This document shows positions 8,164-16,364 of a stretch of 36,123 bases of DNA, in pieces. The position numbers and the translations under genes are program-made. Each line of letters begins with the position of its first letter. The first letter of the stretch is position 1. The stretch lies in assembly GCA_041495845.1 (NCBI GenBank), contig JBGQDM010000022.1:1-36123 (forward strand). Reading direction: 5' to 3'. This stretch comes from JBGQDM01 sp041495845. GTDB taxonomy: Bacteria; Acidobacteriota; Terriglobia; Terriglobales; Acidobacteriaceae. The notes beneath the pieces were generated by a model. That model was given only the letters and a program-made list of their open reading frames with translations, made no database searches and had not been told where the DNA came from.

Positions 8164-9525
8164 ATGCTGGCAACCCTGCTGACGTACGCGCTCTATGCCC
8201 TGATTCTCGCTGTCCCGCTGGTGATTTACCTGCGCCAGATAAAAAAGCGGGAAACGGAAGCACGGGCAGCAGCCGAAAAAGGCCAGCTTTATTCTTCCGG
8301 CCCGCGCGCGCAGCATCCCCACATTGACACCAACTATTGCATTGGCTGCGCCACCTGCACCATGGTCTGTCCGGAAGGCGACGTGCTGGCCATGTTTGGC
8401 GGGAAAGCCGTCATCATCAACGGACATAAATGCATTGGCCACAGCCTGTGCGCCGACGCCTGTCCGGTGGGCGCCATCACCATGGTGATGGCCAGCCCCA
8501 GCATGGGCGCGGACATGCCCGCACTTTCGGCGGAACACGAAACCAGCATTCCTGGCCTCTTCATCGCCGGCGAACTCGGCGGACTGGCGCTCATCAAGAA
8601 CGCGGTCAACCAGGGACGCGACTGCATCGACACGATCAAGGCCCGGCGCGCGCGGCTGGGCGTTCCCGCTACCACCGGAGTCCACGACGTCTGCGTCATC
8701 GGCGCCGGGCCCGCCGGCATCTCCGCTTCTCTACGCGCCATCGAGCACAAGTTGCAGTATGTAACTCTCGAGCAGGATGAGGTTGGCGGCACGGTCTCAA
8801 AATATCCGCGGCAGAAGCTGGTGATGACCAGCCCGGTCGAGTTCCCCATGTACGGCAAGTTCAAAAAAATGGAACTCTCCAAAGAAGACCTGCTGGCTTT
8901 CTGGAATACCGTCCTCGCTCGCGTCGATTTCAAAGTTCGCAGCGGTGAAAAAGTCGAAGACATTCGCAAAGATGATCGTGGCATTTTCTCCATCACCACA
9001 CCCAAGGGCCTGTACCGCGCGCACAACGTGATTCTCGCGTTGGGCCGCACCGGCGCCCCCCGTAAACTCGGCGTGGAAGGTGAAGACCTGCCCAAGGTGA
9101 TGTACCGCCTGATTGAAGCGGACCACTACATCAACAAACACATTCTGGTAGTCGGTGGCGGCGATTCCGCCGTCGAGGCCGCCATGGGCTTGGCCAGCCA
9201 GACCGGCAACAAAGTCACTCTCTCCTACCGATCGGAACGCTTCAGCCGCATCAAAGAGCGCAACTCTCAACGCATCGAAGAATTTATCCGTAAGGGAAAA
9301 CTGACGGCGTTGTTCAATTCCAATCCTGTGCGTTTCCTGCCGGCATCGGTGGTGATGGACGTAAAGGGGCAGCAACAGGAAATCCCGAACGACTACGTCT
9401 GGATTTTCGCTGGCGGCGAACCGCCGACCGCTTTCCTGAAGAAGATTGGAGTGCAGGTGGGCGACAAAGACATGGTCGTCGAGGCCAGCCGGGAAGCAAA
9501 ACAGGCGGCAGCCGTTGGAAATTAG
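8164..9525 (+). CDS. Membrane-anchored ferredoxin-flavoprotein (pyridine nucleotide oxidoreductase with permuted FAD domain)
   Basis: 453 residues. Residues ~3-23 form one membrane helix followed by KKRE, placing the rest in the cytoplasm by the positive-inside rule. A two-cluster ferredoxin domain follows: C59, C62, C65, C69-P, then C90, H93, C96, C100-P, so the second motif has His in place of one Cys. Residues ~127-158 (IPGLFIAGELGG and following) match the motif that normally closes the FAD domain of thioredoxin-reductase-like proteins. The N-terminal FAD motif VIGAGPAG comes only after it (~178), then an NAD(P) motif (VVGGGDSAVEAA, ~331-342). The protein ends shortly after FAGGEPPTAF without a second closing motif, so the flavin domain looks circularly permuted. 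As last gene of the cluster it probably supplies electrons from NAD(P)H, or receives them, through haem b. Confidence 0.88.
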   Translation: MLATLLTYALYALILAVPLVIYLRQIKKRETEARAAAEKGQLYSSGPRAQHPHIDTNYCIGCATCTMVCPEGDVLAMFGGKAVIINGHKCIGHSLCADACPVGAITMVMASPSMGADMPALSAEHETSIPGLFIAGELGGLALIKNAVNQGRDCIDTIKARRARLGVPATTGVHDVCVIGAGPAGISASLRAIEHKLQYVTLEQDEVGGTVSKYPRQKLVMTSPVEFPMYGKFKKMELSKEDLLAFWNTVLARVDFKVRSGEKVEDIRKDDRGIFSITTPKGLYRAHNVILALGRTGAPRKLGVEGEDLPKVMYRLIEADHYINKHILVVGGGDSAVEAAMGLASQTGNKVTLSYRSERFSRIKERNSQRIEEFIRKGKLTALFNSNPVRFLPASVVMDVKGQQQEIPNDYVWIFAGGEPPTAFLKKIGVQVGDKDMVVEASREAKQAAAVGN

Positions 9526-9571
9526 ACTGGAGCGGGAGACGGGGATCGAACCCGTGACATCCAGCTTGGGA
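9526..9571 (-). repeat. attL-like 46-bp copy of the tRNA-Gly 3' half
   Basis: These 46 bases are identical to 11497-11542, the CCA end through the anticodon region of the intact tRNA-Gly. The match begins on the base after the TAG stop of the flavoprotein gene and ends at 9571, where the sequence diverges from tRNA. Size, position at the tRNA 3' half and the foreign-looking gene between the copies are typical of a tyrosine-recombinase attachment site. It is not a working tRNA because the 5' half is missing. Confidence 0.85.
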
Positions 9572-9740
9572 CATTTCCAAATCGGTTGAACGGCGTTTAG
9601 CACCAGCCGCAGTAATAGCCCCACAAAACTTGCTGCAGCCTTGCGTCATGCGCATGCTGCTCTCCAGGCCAATACTACCCCTTGCAGGAGAAGGGCTCTC
9701 GGCCGTCCCCATTTGTGACGAAGTTTCTGGGCAGGGTGAT

Positions 9741-11405
9741 TTAGAATCCGAGGTTCGATGCAGGAGTATCCGGCTTGACCCAATCGAGAGGCTGTGCCCC
9801 ATAACCACGTCGCAGGACGGATTCGTAGGTGCCCTCGTAGCCGCTGTCTTTTAGGAGAATGCGAGTGAGTACGTCTCTTAGGTGCAGGCAGATGCGTACC
9901 ACGTCGTTAACATCATGCTTCTTTTCGAAGTCCATATGGCCCTCATGTATTGTTGCACCCCGATAAGCTGTGAGTACAGACGCCCAATCTGGTAGGCCAT
10001 CGTTCCGTGGATGCGCAGCGAAGAAACGATCAATGACGCCCGCGTCGGGTAGCCCAAAACTCTTGAGTAGCAAAACCACAGCCAATCCGAATTGTTTCTC
10101 TGTCGTGCCAACATTTGCGATCCTGCTTTTGATCGTTGCCAAAACCCGCGGCTCATCTGCCTGGGCCTGGACAGTTGAATCGTTCACCACTTGCTGTAAG
10201 CCTGAGATGGCGACCGATACGATTTGTTTTACCTTTTCTTGAGTTGGACTAGTAAGACTCGCAAGCAAGTTCTGCTGAACATGGCCGTGCTCGCGGCAGA
10301 TGCACTCGAACGCCCGGATCAAATGGTCTAGAATGTCATATAACCGGGCGGGCGAACCGACACTACCAAGGCGCGCATGGTTCATGGCAACTTCTAAGTG
10401 TGCCCGCTTCTCAAGAGGGAGCTTCAAGTAACGAGTCAGAAAATCGCCGATCCCACCTAAGCCGCCGGGGGCCCTGCAGAATTTGCCGATCACGACATCG
10501 CCGGCCGAGTACATTGGACAACGGGGGGTGCCATGCAGACGGCGGACTAATTTGCCATCGCCGTCCCTTATTTCAACCCAGAGTGCTCCCATTTCAACTC
10601 CAGAAGCAAAGGAGAGTGCCGACACCAGCTCGAATGGGAACCATGACCGAAATTCCGCCAAATCAGAAGCTTGGCCTTCCAATTCGCCGACTAGCAACGC
10701 AGTGATGCGACGCTGCGTCCCCTTCTCCAGGGAAGCCGCACGCTCCAGATAGTCCGGCAAGCGTTCTATGAAGGCCACCTTGTTCCCTGTCTCAAACCCG
10801 ACGACCGAGTTTTTTTCATCCGCTTTCATGTTTGCGAGCAACTTGTCTCTTTCAGAGAGGCCATTAGGCACTCTTGGCGTCGGAAATATCCGCAAGGGGT
10901 GGTCACCGAGCAGGCGAGAGGTTGGCTCTGCGATACAGTTAAAGAGAGGGATCACGAAATACTTAGGGGCGCCTGCACCATGCACTTCAAATTTTCCCTC
11001 TGGCACATGAAACAGTAGGGGCTTTTGCTCGTTGCCCCCTAGCGTGAGACCGGACAAGAAAACTGTGCTCGTCGACGAAAACACTCCGTTTGCAGTGCGG
11101 AATGCGAACTCATTGCAGGGATTCTTGAAACCTCCAATTTCCATCGTCCGGCCCTTCGCCGTCTTTTGCACTTCAGCCCCACAAAGAAATCCCAGCGGCA
11201 TTCCTTCGTAGTCGGGATCGCAGGACATGGATTCCCACGACAATTCGACTGACGTACCTCCGAACTCATCAAATGTGGCCACGATAGCCCCTTCAACGCC
11301 GCCCTTCGGCGATGTGAATTCAGCATGGCCGTGGCCCTCGTAGCGCAAGTTAAGCTCAAACCAGTTGCTCGGCTTTGCTTCTAGATCGCTCCACTTGAAA
11401 TCCAT
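9741..11405 (-). CDS. HEPN-like protein, candidate anti-phage (ApeA-like layout) island cargo
   Basis: 554 residues, no signal peptide or membrane helix. The N-terminal half (~1-250) is beta-rich, with WFELNLRYEGHG and many glycines. The C-terminal part (~310-545) is mainly helical. Near residue 482 it has R-G-A-T-I-H, an R-x4-H motif of the kind that forms the RNase centre of HEPN domains, followed by a helix (DVVRICLHLRDVLTRILL). Beta-rich N-terminus plus C-terminal HEPN is the layout of ApeA-type abortive-infection proteins. I infer this from layout and motif, not from a close match. It is the only gene between two tRNA-Gly att repeats and has lower GC than its neighbours, both signs of horizontal transfer. 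ATG start at 11405; no strong ribosome-binding site is visible. Confidence 0.7.
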   Translation of the reverse strand: MDFKWSDLEAKPSNWFELNLRYEGHGHAEFTSPKGGVEGAIVATFDEFGGTSVELSWESMSCDPDYEGMPLGFLCGAEVQKTAKGRTMEIGGFKNPCNEFAFRTANGVFSSTSTVFLSGLTLGGNEQKPLLFHVPEGKFEVHGAGAPKYFVIPLFNCIAEPTSRLLGDHPLRIFPTPRVPNGLSERDKLLANMKADEKNSVVGFETGNKVAFIERLPDYLERAASLEKGTQRRITALLVGELEGQASDLAEFRSWFPFELVSALSFASGVEMGALWVEIRDGDGKLVRRLHGTPRCPMYSAGDVVIGKFCRAPGGLGGIGDFLTRYLKLPLEKRAHLEVAMNHARLGSVGSPARLYDILDHLIRAFECICREHGHVQQNLLASLTSPTQEKVKQIVSVAISGLQQVVNDSTVQAQADEPRVLATIKSRIANVGTTEKQFGLAVVLLLKSFGLPDAGVIDRFFAAHPRNDGLPDWASVLTAYRGATIHEGHMDFEKKHDVNDVVRICLHLRDVLTRILLKDSGYEGTYESVLRRGYGAQPLDWVKPDTPASNLGF

Positions 11406-11496
11406 CTGCCAATTTTACAACTGGCCTGTGGGAGAAGTGTGTCTCCTGTCCGCGATGCAGCAATTGTTTCGGGAGTCCGCACTGGGCTGTTGAGTT

Positions 11497-11542
11497 ACTG
11501 GAGCGGGAGACGGGGATCGAACCCGTGACATCCAGCTTGGGA
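11497..11542 (-). repeat. attR-like repeat inside tRNA-Gly
   Basis: This is the second copy of the 46-bp direct repeat, covering the CCA end, T arm and part of the anticodon arm of the intact tRNA. Integration here leaves the tRNA sequence restored. Confidence 0.8.
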
Positions 11543-11573
11543 AGCTGGCGTTCTACCGCTGAACTACTCCCGC
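11499..11573 (-). tRNA. tRNA-Gly (anticodon CCC), CCA encoded
   Basis: The minus strand folds as a standard cloverleaf. The acceptor stem is GCGGGAG/CTCCCGC, the anticodon stem CCAGC/GCTGG with loop TTCCCAA (anticodon CCC), and the T arm carries GGTTCGATCC. The discriminator base is T, usual for tRNA-Gly, and the terminal CCA is encoded (11499-11501). Its 3' half was probably supplied by the inserted island, since the same 46 bases recur at 9526-9571. Confidence 0.95.
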
Positions 11574-11707
11574 TCGCAGGCCTATCATAGCGTAACCCGG
11601 ACGCTGGTTCCAGCCGCACCCGGGCAGGCCCGCAGAGAACCACCCCGGCTTACCGCTTCAATCTCAACTCAGCCCCGCGTCACGCGGAGTGCTACTCTTT
11701 CTGCAGC

Positions 11708-12763
11708 ATGCCGCACTCTTCCCGCTCCGGATTGTATTTTCAGTCGCTTCTGTTGGTGGCCGCAGCAGCGCTTGCACTCGCCATTTTTTGGGGTTTCGCC
11801 CGGCCGTTTGGGTTTGCCCTCGTGCTTGGAATCGGTTTTTACCCCTTGCATCGGCGGATCCACGGCTGGCTGCGCCGGCCCGACGCGGCGGCGCTACTCT
11901 CTACCGTGGCTGTCCTGGTGATTTTCATTGTGCCTGCGGCTCTCCTCGCCTATTTGCTCGGCGGAGACATGAAAAAGGCGGCCCAGTACATCAGCGACCA
12001 AAGTCAGCAGCAGGGTGGGTTTGTCCCGTGGATCAGCGCGCTCGTCAGCCGGCTGCTGCAATGGCTGGGCGGGTACGTCAACATGGAAAACGCCGGTGTG
12101 CGCCAGGCGGTGGCGGGGCTGCCGGCGAAGCTCAGCTCCGTCTTGATTGCTGGGGGCAGTGCTCTGCTGGGCGGACTGGCGCGCTCAGCCGGGGACGCAG
12201 CGCTCGCCTTCATCATCCTCTACTTTGTTTTTCGTGACGGCGCATCCGCCGCGCGGTCCATGGTTCCGCTTCTGCCCCTGTCCGCCGACCAGGCACAGCG
12301 CCTGCTGAGCCGGGCGCGCACGAGCGTCGAGGCCAATCTTTACGGCATCGTCGCGGTTGCACTCGCGCAAGGTACTTTGACCTGGCTGGGCATGCTGGTC
12401 ATCGGGATTCCGAGCGCTCTGGTCCTCGGTTTGGCTGCCGCCGTGGGTTCGTTGATTCCCATCGTCGGCACCACCTTGGCGTGGGGGCCTCTGGCGATTT
12501 ACCTGCTGGCAACCGGGCACGTTTGGAAAGGGGCTTTCCTACTCGGGTGGGGCGCGGGCGTGATCAGCATGGCGGACAACGTGATCCGGCCGCTAGTGCT
12601 CGCCGGCAAAGTCCCGCTGCATCCACTGCTGCTGCTCTTCGCACTCATCGGCGGGGTTCGGCAATTCGGCTTTCTTGGACTGTTCCTCGGGCCCCTGGTC
12701 ATTTCCCTGCTGCCCGTGTTGCTGGAGATGGTGCGGGAACAACGGTCGCCCGAGACCTCTTAA
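11708..12763 (+). CDS. AI-2E family transporter (multi-pass membrane protein)
   Basis: 351 residues with about seven to eight membrane helices. Family features are the early FYPLHRRI motif, a less hydrophobic periplasmic/cytosolic stretch (~80-150), LYFVFRDG, and the C-terminal block PIVGTTLAWGP, DNVIRPLVLAGK, GGVRQFGFLGLFLGPL, typical of the PerM/YdiK/TqsA group. Members export small molecules or ions; the substrate cannot be read from sequence. It lies just past the tRNA-Gly gene on the opposite strand and ends one base from the convergent SDR gene, so it is probably a single-gene unit. Confidence 0.92.
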   Translation: MPHSSRSGLYFQSLLLVAAAALALAIFWGFARPFGFALVLGIGFYPLHRRIHGWLRRPDAAALLSTVAVLVIFIVPAALLAYLLGGDMKKAAQYISDQSQQQGGFVPWISALVSRLLQWLGGYVNMENAGVRQAVAGLPAKLSSVLIAGGSALLGGLARSAGDAALAFIILYFVFRDGASAARSMVPLLPLSADQAQRLLSRARTSVEANLYGIVAVALAQGTLTWLGMLVIGIPSALVLGLAAAVGSLIPIVGTTLAWGPLAIYLLATGHVWKGAFLLGWGAGVISMADNVIRPLVLAGKVPLHPLLLLFALIGGVRQFGFLGLFLGPLVISLLPVLLEMVREQRSPETS

Positions 12764-12764
12764 G

Positions 12765-13511
12765 TCACGCCCACTCCAGCCCACCATCCACCACCAGCAC
12801 CTGCCCGGTGATGAACTGCGGAGCCGTGGTAAAAAACCGCACGGCGGCGGCGATTTCTTCCGCTCGTCCGTTCCGCTGCATGGGTGTTTGCCGTGCCATG
12901 CGGCGGAAGAAGGCAGCGGATTGCTTTTCGCCCAGATCAATCATCCCCGGCGCCACACAGTTCACCGCGATCGCCGGGGCCAGCGCTTTGGCCATCACGC
13001 GCGTCAGCATGTGCAGCGCTGCCTTGGACGAACAGTAGTGCGCGTGACTGGCCCAGGGCCGCAATCCACCCAACGAGCCCAGGTTGATGATTCTTCCCCG
13101 CGTGCGGCGTAAGAGCGCGGTCGCTTCCCGCGAAACCAGAAATGGGCCGCGAACGTTGGTGGCGAAAATCGCGTCCCATTGCGCCAGTGTCAGCTTCTCG
13201 AAGGCCACCGTCTCGTAGTTCGCAGCGTTGTTTACCAGCACATCGAGACGCCCGAAGCGGCCCTGCACCTGACCCAGCATGGCGTGCACACTGCGCTCGG
13301 AAGTCACGTCGCAGCGAATCGCTGCCGCCCTCGCGCCCGACTTCACCATCTGTTTGGTCAACGCGTCGGCTTCGTCGCGGGAAGTCCGATACGTAATGGC
13401 GACATGGGCGCCAGCGTCGGCCAGGGTTAAGGCGATGGCGCGTCCCAGGCGGCGCGAACCTCCGGTCACGAGTGCCACTTTGCCGGCCAGCGGCTTGGCT
13501 TGATCAGTCAT
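12765..13511 (-). CDS. SDR oxidoreductase, pteridine-reductase-like
   Basis: 248-residue classical short-chain dehydrogenase. The coenzyme motif is TGGSRRLG near residue 17. It fits the TG-x3-R-x-G variant seen in pteridine reductases (PTR1/FolM) rather than the plain TG-x3-GxG. NNA (residues ~91-93), the catalytic Ser in NLGSLGG and YCSSK (Tyr and Lys) are present, and the C-terminus reads GQVLVVDGG. NADPH-dependent reduction of dihydropterin or a related carbonyl substrate is inferred. Convergent with the AI-2E gene; divergent from the Gfo/Idh gene across 171 bases. Confidence 0.88.
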   Translation of the reverse strand: MTDQAKPLAGKVALVTGGSRRLGRAIALTLADAGAHVAITYRTSRDEADALTKQMVKSGARAAAIRCDVTSERSVHAMLGQVQGRFGRLDVLVNNAANYETVAFEKLTLAQWDAIFATNVRGPFLVSREATALLRRTRGRIINLGSLGGLRPWASHAHYCSSKAALHMLTRVMAKALAPAIAVNCVAPGMIDLGEKQSAAFFRRMARQTPMQRNGRAEEIAAAVRFFTTAPQFITGQVLVVDGGLEWA

Positions 13512-13682
13512 GGCTGCATTCTATCTGCGCCGACGTCTACTTTCGTGCTTGGCACGTCCGGGGGAGCACCCTCCACCAATGTGCCGGTGCCTCGTAACCT
13601 CATTCGCGCACCGTGGTTAATATCCCCGCCGCCCGACTTCGTCTATTCTGACCTCGTACCGAAAGCAGCACACAGAGACTTT

Positions 13683-14717
13683 ATGATTCGCTTTGGCATC
13701 GCCGGTTTTGGACTGCACGCCGTAAAACGGCTGATGCCCGGCTTTGCCCTGGCGCAGAACTGCCAGGTCACGGCTCTCTCGCGGCGCTCGCTGGAGCAGG
13801 CGCGCGCGTCGGCGAAACAATATCAAATTCCGCAGGCCTTCGATTCCGTCGAGGCGCTGAGCCGCTGTTCGGAGGTGGACGCGGTCTTCATCGCCACCCC
13901 CAACGCCTGTCATCTTGCCGATGTGCTGGCGGCGCTTCATTGCGGCAAACCGGTGCTCTGCGAAAAACCGATGGGGGTGAAGGCCGAGGAGTGCCGGCAG
14001 ATGGTGGAAGCCGCTCGCTCGAAACGCCTGCTGCTCGGGGTGGCGCAGGTGTTCCGTTTCGAGGACTCGCTGCGGCGGGTACGCGAATTGCTTGCCATGG
14101 GCATGATTGGCCGGCCCATCCATGCCCGCTCCGAGTTTTGTTTTGATGCTCGCCAACATGCGCGCACCTGGATCGCGGATCGCGCCATTGCCGGTGGCGG
14201 GCCCATGGCCGACATTGGCGTCCATTGCATTGACGCGCTGCGCTTTGTGCTGGAGGACGAAGTCACGCGGGTCAACGCACGCACCACCTTCGACCAGGCG
14301 TCAAGGGACGTCGAAGCTTCCGCGGCGCTCACACTCGAATTTGCCCGTGGCACCCTGGGCTCAGTCTTCGTCTCTACGCGCGCCGATTACCGGACGCCGC
14401 TGGAGATTGTTGGTGAGCAGGGTGTGCTGCGCGCCGCCAACGCGCTCAATGTAGAACATCCCATCACTTTGGAGATCCAGCGCGGCAGCGAAGTGACCCG
14501 AGAAACCGTTTCCAATCGTCTGGCCTACGCGGAACAGGTCGATGCTTTCGCCGCGGCGCTCGAACGCGGGGTACGATTTCCTGCTCCCGGCGAAGAGGGT
14601 TGGCAGAACCAGGAAATTCTCGACGCCGCTTACCGGAGCGCGGCGGCAGAGCACTTTGAGACCGTCCCGCGGGTGCGTTCTCGCGGATCCCATTCCTTAA
14701 GCGGATTGCATCACTGA
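13683..14717 (+). CDS. Gfo/Idh/MocA family oxidoreductase
   Basis: 344 residues from the ATG at 13683. The open frame extends upstream to 13500, but the Rossmann motif FGIAGFG follows directly after this ATG. The family signature CEKPMG is near residue 94, and GGGPMADIGVHCIDAL supplies the conserved Asp and His of the active site. Members are NAD(P)-dependent dehydrogenases acting on sugars, cyclitols or biliverdin-like substrates; the substrate is unknown here. The last seven bases overlap the 3' end of the convergent membrane-protein gene. Confidence 0.9.
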   Translation: MIRFGIAGFGLHAVKRLMPGFALAQNCQVTALSRRSLEQARASAKQYQIPQAFDSVEALSRCSEVDAVFIATPNACHLADVLAALHCGKPVLCEKPMGVKAEECRQMVEAARSKRLLLGVAQVFRFEDSLRRVRELLAMGMIGRPIHARSEFCFDARQHARTWIADRAIAGGGPMADIGVHCIDALRFVLEDEVTRVNARTTFDQASRDVEASAALTLEFARGTLGSVFVSTRADYRTPLEIVGEQGVLRAANALNVEHPITLEIQRGSEVTRETVSNRLAYAEQVDAFAAALERGVRFPAPGEEGWQNQEILDAAYRSAAAEHFETVPRVRSRGSHSLSGLHH

Positions 14718-16318
14718 GAGAATCCGGGCGGCCGTCGTACGTAAACCCGCGCCACGGCATCGGCATCGAGTAATTCCCAACTGAATTCCCGCTCCCGCGT
14801 CAGTTCCCGCACCAGCCCTGAATTCGCCGGCAGCACCAGCACGTCGGCATGCTGGTGATCGAGCCACGCCTGCCAGCCGGGTTCTCCGCGCAACACTCTG
14901 ACGTGCTGCTCGAGAAATTCGGCGCCATAGAAATCATGACGGTCATCCACCACCAGGCGCGCCTGTGGCCACAGCCGGTAGATCATATATCCACCCCAGG
15001 CATCGGGACAGAAGACAATGCCCGAAAGGCCGCGCTGCTCCAGGGTTTCCGTGACCCCGACCGGGAAACGCCGGGCATCGAAGTGCGCCGCCATGAGCGT
15101 ATGTCCGCGTATTTCTCCGCCGCGCTGCACCAGCACAAACACGAATATCACCGCCGCCAGGCTCCACAGGCCGCCGCGCAGCTGGAATTCAACTGCCGTC
15201 ATGCGAGCGGACCAGGCCGCCAGCCGCGCCCGCGCGCCAGAATTGCGCGCCACCCCGTCTATCCCGATCCCGTGTACCGCCCGCGCCGCGATCATCGCGA
15301 TAATCATCGCAGCCAACGGCAGGTTACGCACCGCATACAGGCCCGACCAAGCCATCAGGCCAAATACCAGCAAGCGCGGCACACCCAAAACACTGCGCCG
15401 TCTCCACGCCATCCAAACCGCGAGCCCGAGCAGCACCAGAAAACACTGCACCGCGAACCAATGCAGATTGGGAGGACGGAATTCGTCAATTTGCGCTAGC
15501 AGGCGCCGATCGGTCAAATACCGGTAGATGTGGAGATGGAGACTGAAGCCGTTGGGGTTGGCTAGACTGGCCAGGAAACAGAGAACGGACCACAGCCCCA
15601 ACTGCCAGACGCGACGGCGGGCCGCTCGACGTTCGTTGCCTCGCTTGGTCAAGGCCTCGACCACTGCTCCCGCGGCGCAAGTGAGTAACAGCGCCAGCCC
15701 GAGCACAAAGCCTCCGTGCACGTTGGCCCACAGCGCGGTGATGGGCAACAGATTCACGAGTTGCCACTGCTTCCCGTTTTCGAGATAGCGGTCGAGGATT
15801 CCCCACCAGAGCACGGTAAATAGCCAGGAAAAAACATGGGGTCGAGCCAGAAGATGGACTGAGGAAACGGCGAACACCAACAACGTCGCGGGCAATGCAA
15901 ACAGCAGACTGCCAGAAGTTTGCAGCGCCCGGCAAAACCATCCGCGAAAAGTGACCGCGATCACGAGCGCGCCCAGCAGCACCACCCCATTCAAACCCCA
16001 CGAGAAATGCAATGCCGCTGCCATCTTGTCGAAGAGCCATTCCCAGGCAAACCACGGGCGCCCGGCAAAACTGGCGGAGAATGGGTCAAGACGAGGGATG
16101 CCAGTGCCGCCCAAGATGAGTTCGCCGGTGCGGATGTGCCAGCCGATGCCACCGTCGTTCAGCAAGCGCGAGGGCGCGGTGAGGCAGAGGCCGAGCAGAA
16201 TCGCGGCAAAAAGAAGGTCGGCCACGGAAGGCAGCAGCCAAGCTGCGAACGGCAGCAGGCGTGCCGGTACAGGTTTGGTTTCCGCTACAGAGGGATGAGG
16301 TGAAGGGAGCGACGCCAC
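14711..16318 (-). CDS. Multi-pass membrane protein, GT-C glycosyltransferase-like
   Basis: 535 residues with about nine to ten hydrophobic segments, then a soluble C-terminal domain (~400-535). The first external loop has DGGIGWHIRTGELIL (D55, H61), then RLDPFS and WEWLFDK, an acidic pattern like the catalytic loop of GT-C lipid-linked glycosyltransferases. The C-terminal domain contains PDAWGGYMIYRLWP and VDDRHDFYG, frequent in uncharacterised bacterial proteins of this layout. It starts at GTG 16318, 46 bases after the RND gene on the same strand, and could be read through from that operon. The glycosyltransferase role is an inference. Confidence 0.7.
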   Translation of the reverse strand: MASLPSPHPSVAETKPVPARLLPFAAWLLPSVADLLFAAILLGLCLTAPSRLLNDGGIGWHIRTGELILGGTGIPRLDPFSASFAGRPWFAWEWLFDKMAAALHFSWGLNGVVLLGALVIAVTFRGWFCRALQTSGSLLFALPATLLVFAVSSVHLLARPHVFSWLFTVLWWGILDRYLENGKQWQLVNLLPITALWANVHGGFVLGLALLLTCAAGAVVEALTKRGNERRAARRRVWQLGLWSVLCFLASLANPNGFSLHLHIYRYLTDRRLLAQIDEFRPPNLHWFAVQCFLVLLGLAVWMAWRRRSVLGVPRLLVFGLMAWSGLYAVRNLPLAAMIIAMIAARAVHGIGIDGVARNSGARARLAAWSARMTAVEFQLRGGLWSLAAVIFVFVLVQRGGEIRGHTLMAAHFDARRFPVGVTETLEQRGLSGIVFCPDAWGGYMIYRLWPQARLVVDDRHDFYGAEFLEQHVRVLRGEPGWQAWLDHQHADVLVLPANSGLVRELTREREFSWELLDADAVARVYVRRPPGFSQ

Positions 16319-16364
16319 GACAGGGTCATACTATCCGATGCGAACGCAAGCAAGAAGCGGAGCG

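Larger units (their letters stand above)
9526..11542. mobile_element. Small integrated island at tRNA-Gly carrying one HEPN-type gene
   Basis: A 1971-bp unit is bounded by 46-bp direct repeats (9526-9571 and 11497-11542). It contains one complete gene on the minus strand whose base composition and codon use are visibly more AT-rich than the flanking genes. The segment 9572-9740 has no gene that I can support. No integrase, excisionase or transposase is encoded, so mobility would have to be supplied in trans, or the element has decayed. Before insertion the electron-transfer operon stop codon would have abutted the CCA end of the tRNA. Confidence 0.75.

Noticed and set aside
7138..8685. 515-residue minus-strand open frame
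   Set aside because: Antisense to the well-supported membrane cytochrome and flavoprotein genes; GC-rich shadow.
9526..9571. Second tRNA-Gly gene
   Set aside because: Only the 3' half is present; the sequence diverges after the anticodon region, so it is an att repeat.
9572..9740. Integrase remnant in the island
   Set aside because: No frame here shows tyrosine- or serine-recombinase motifs; too short to support a pseudogene.
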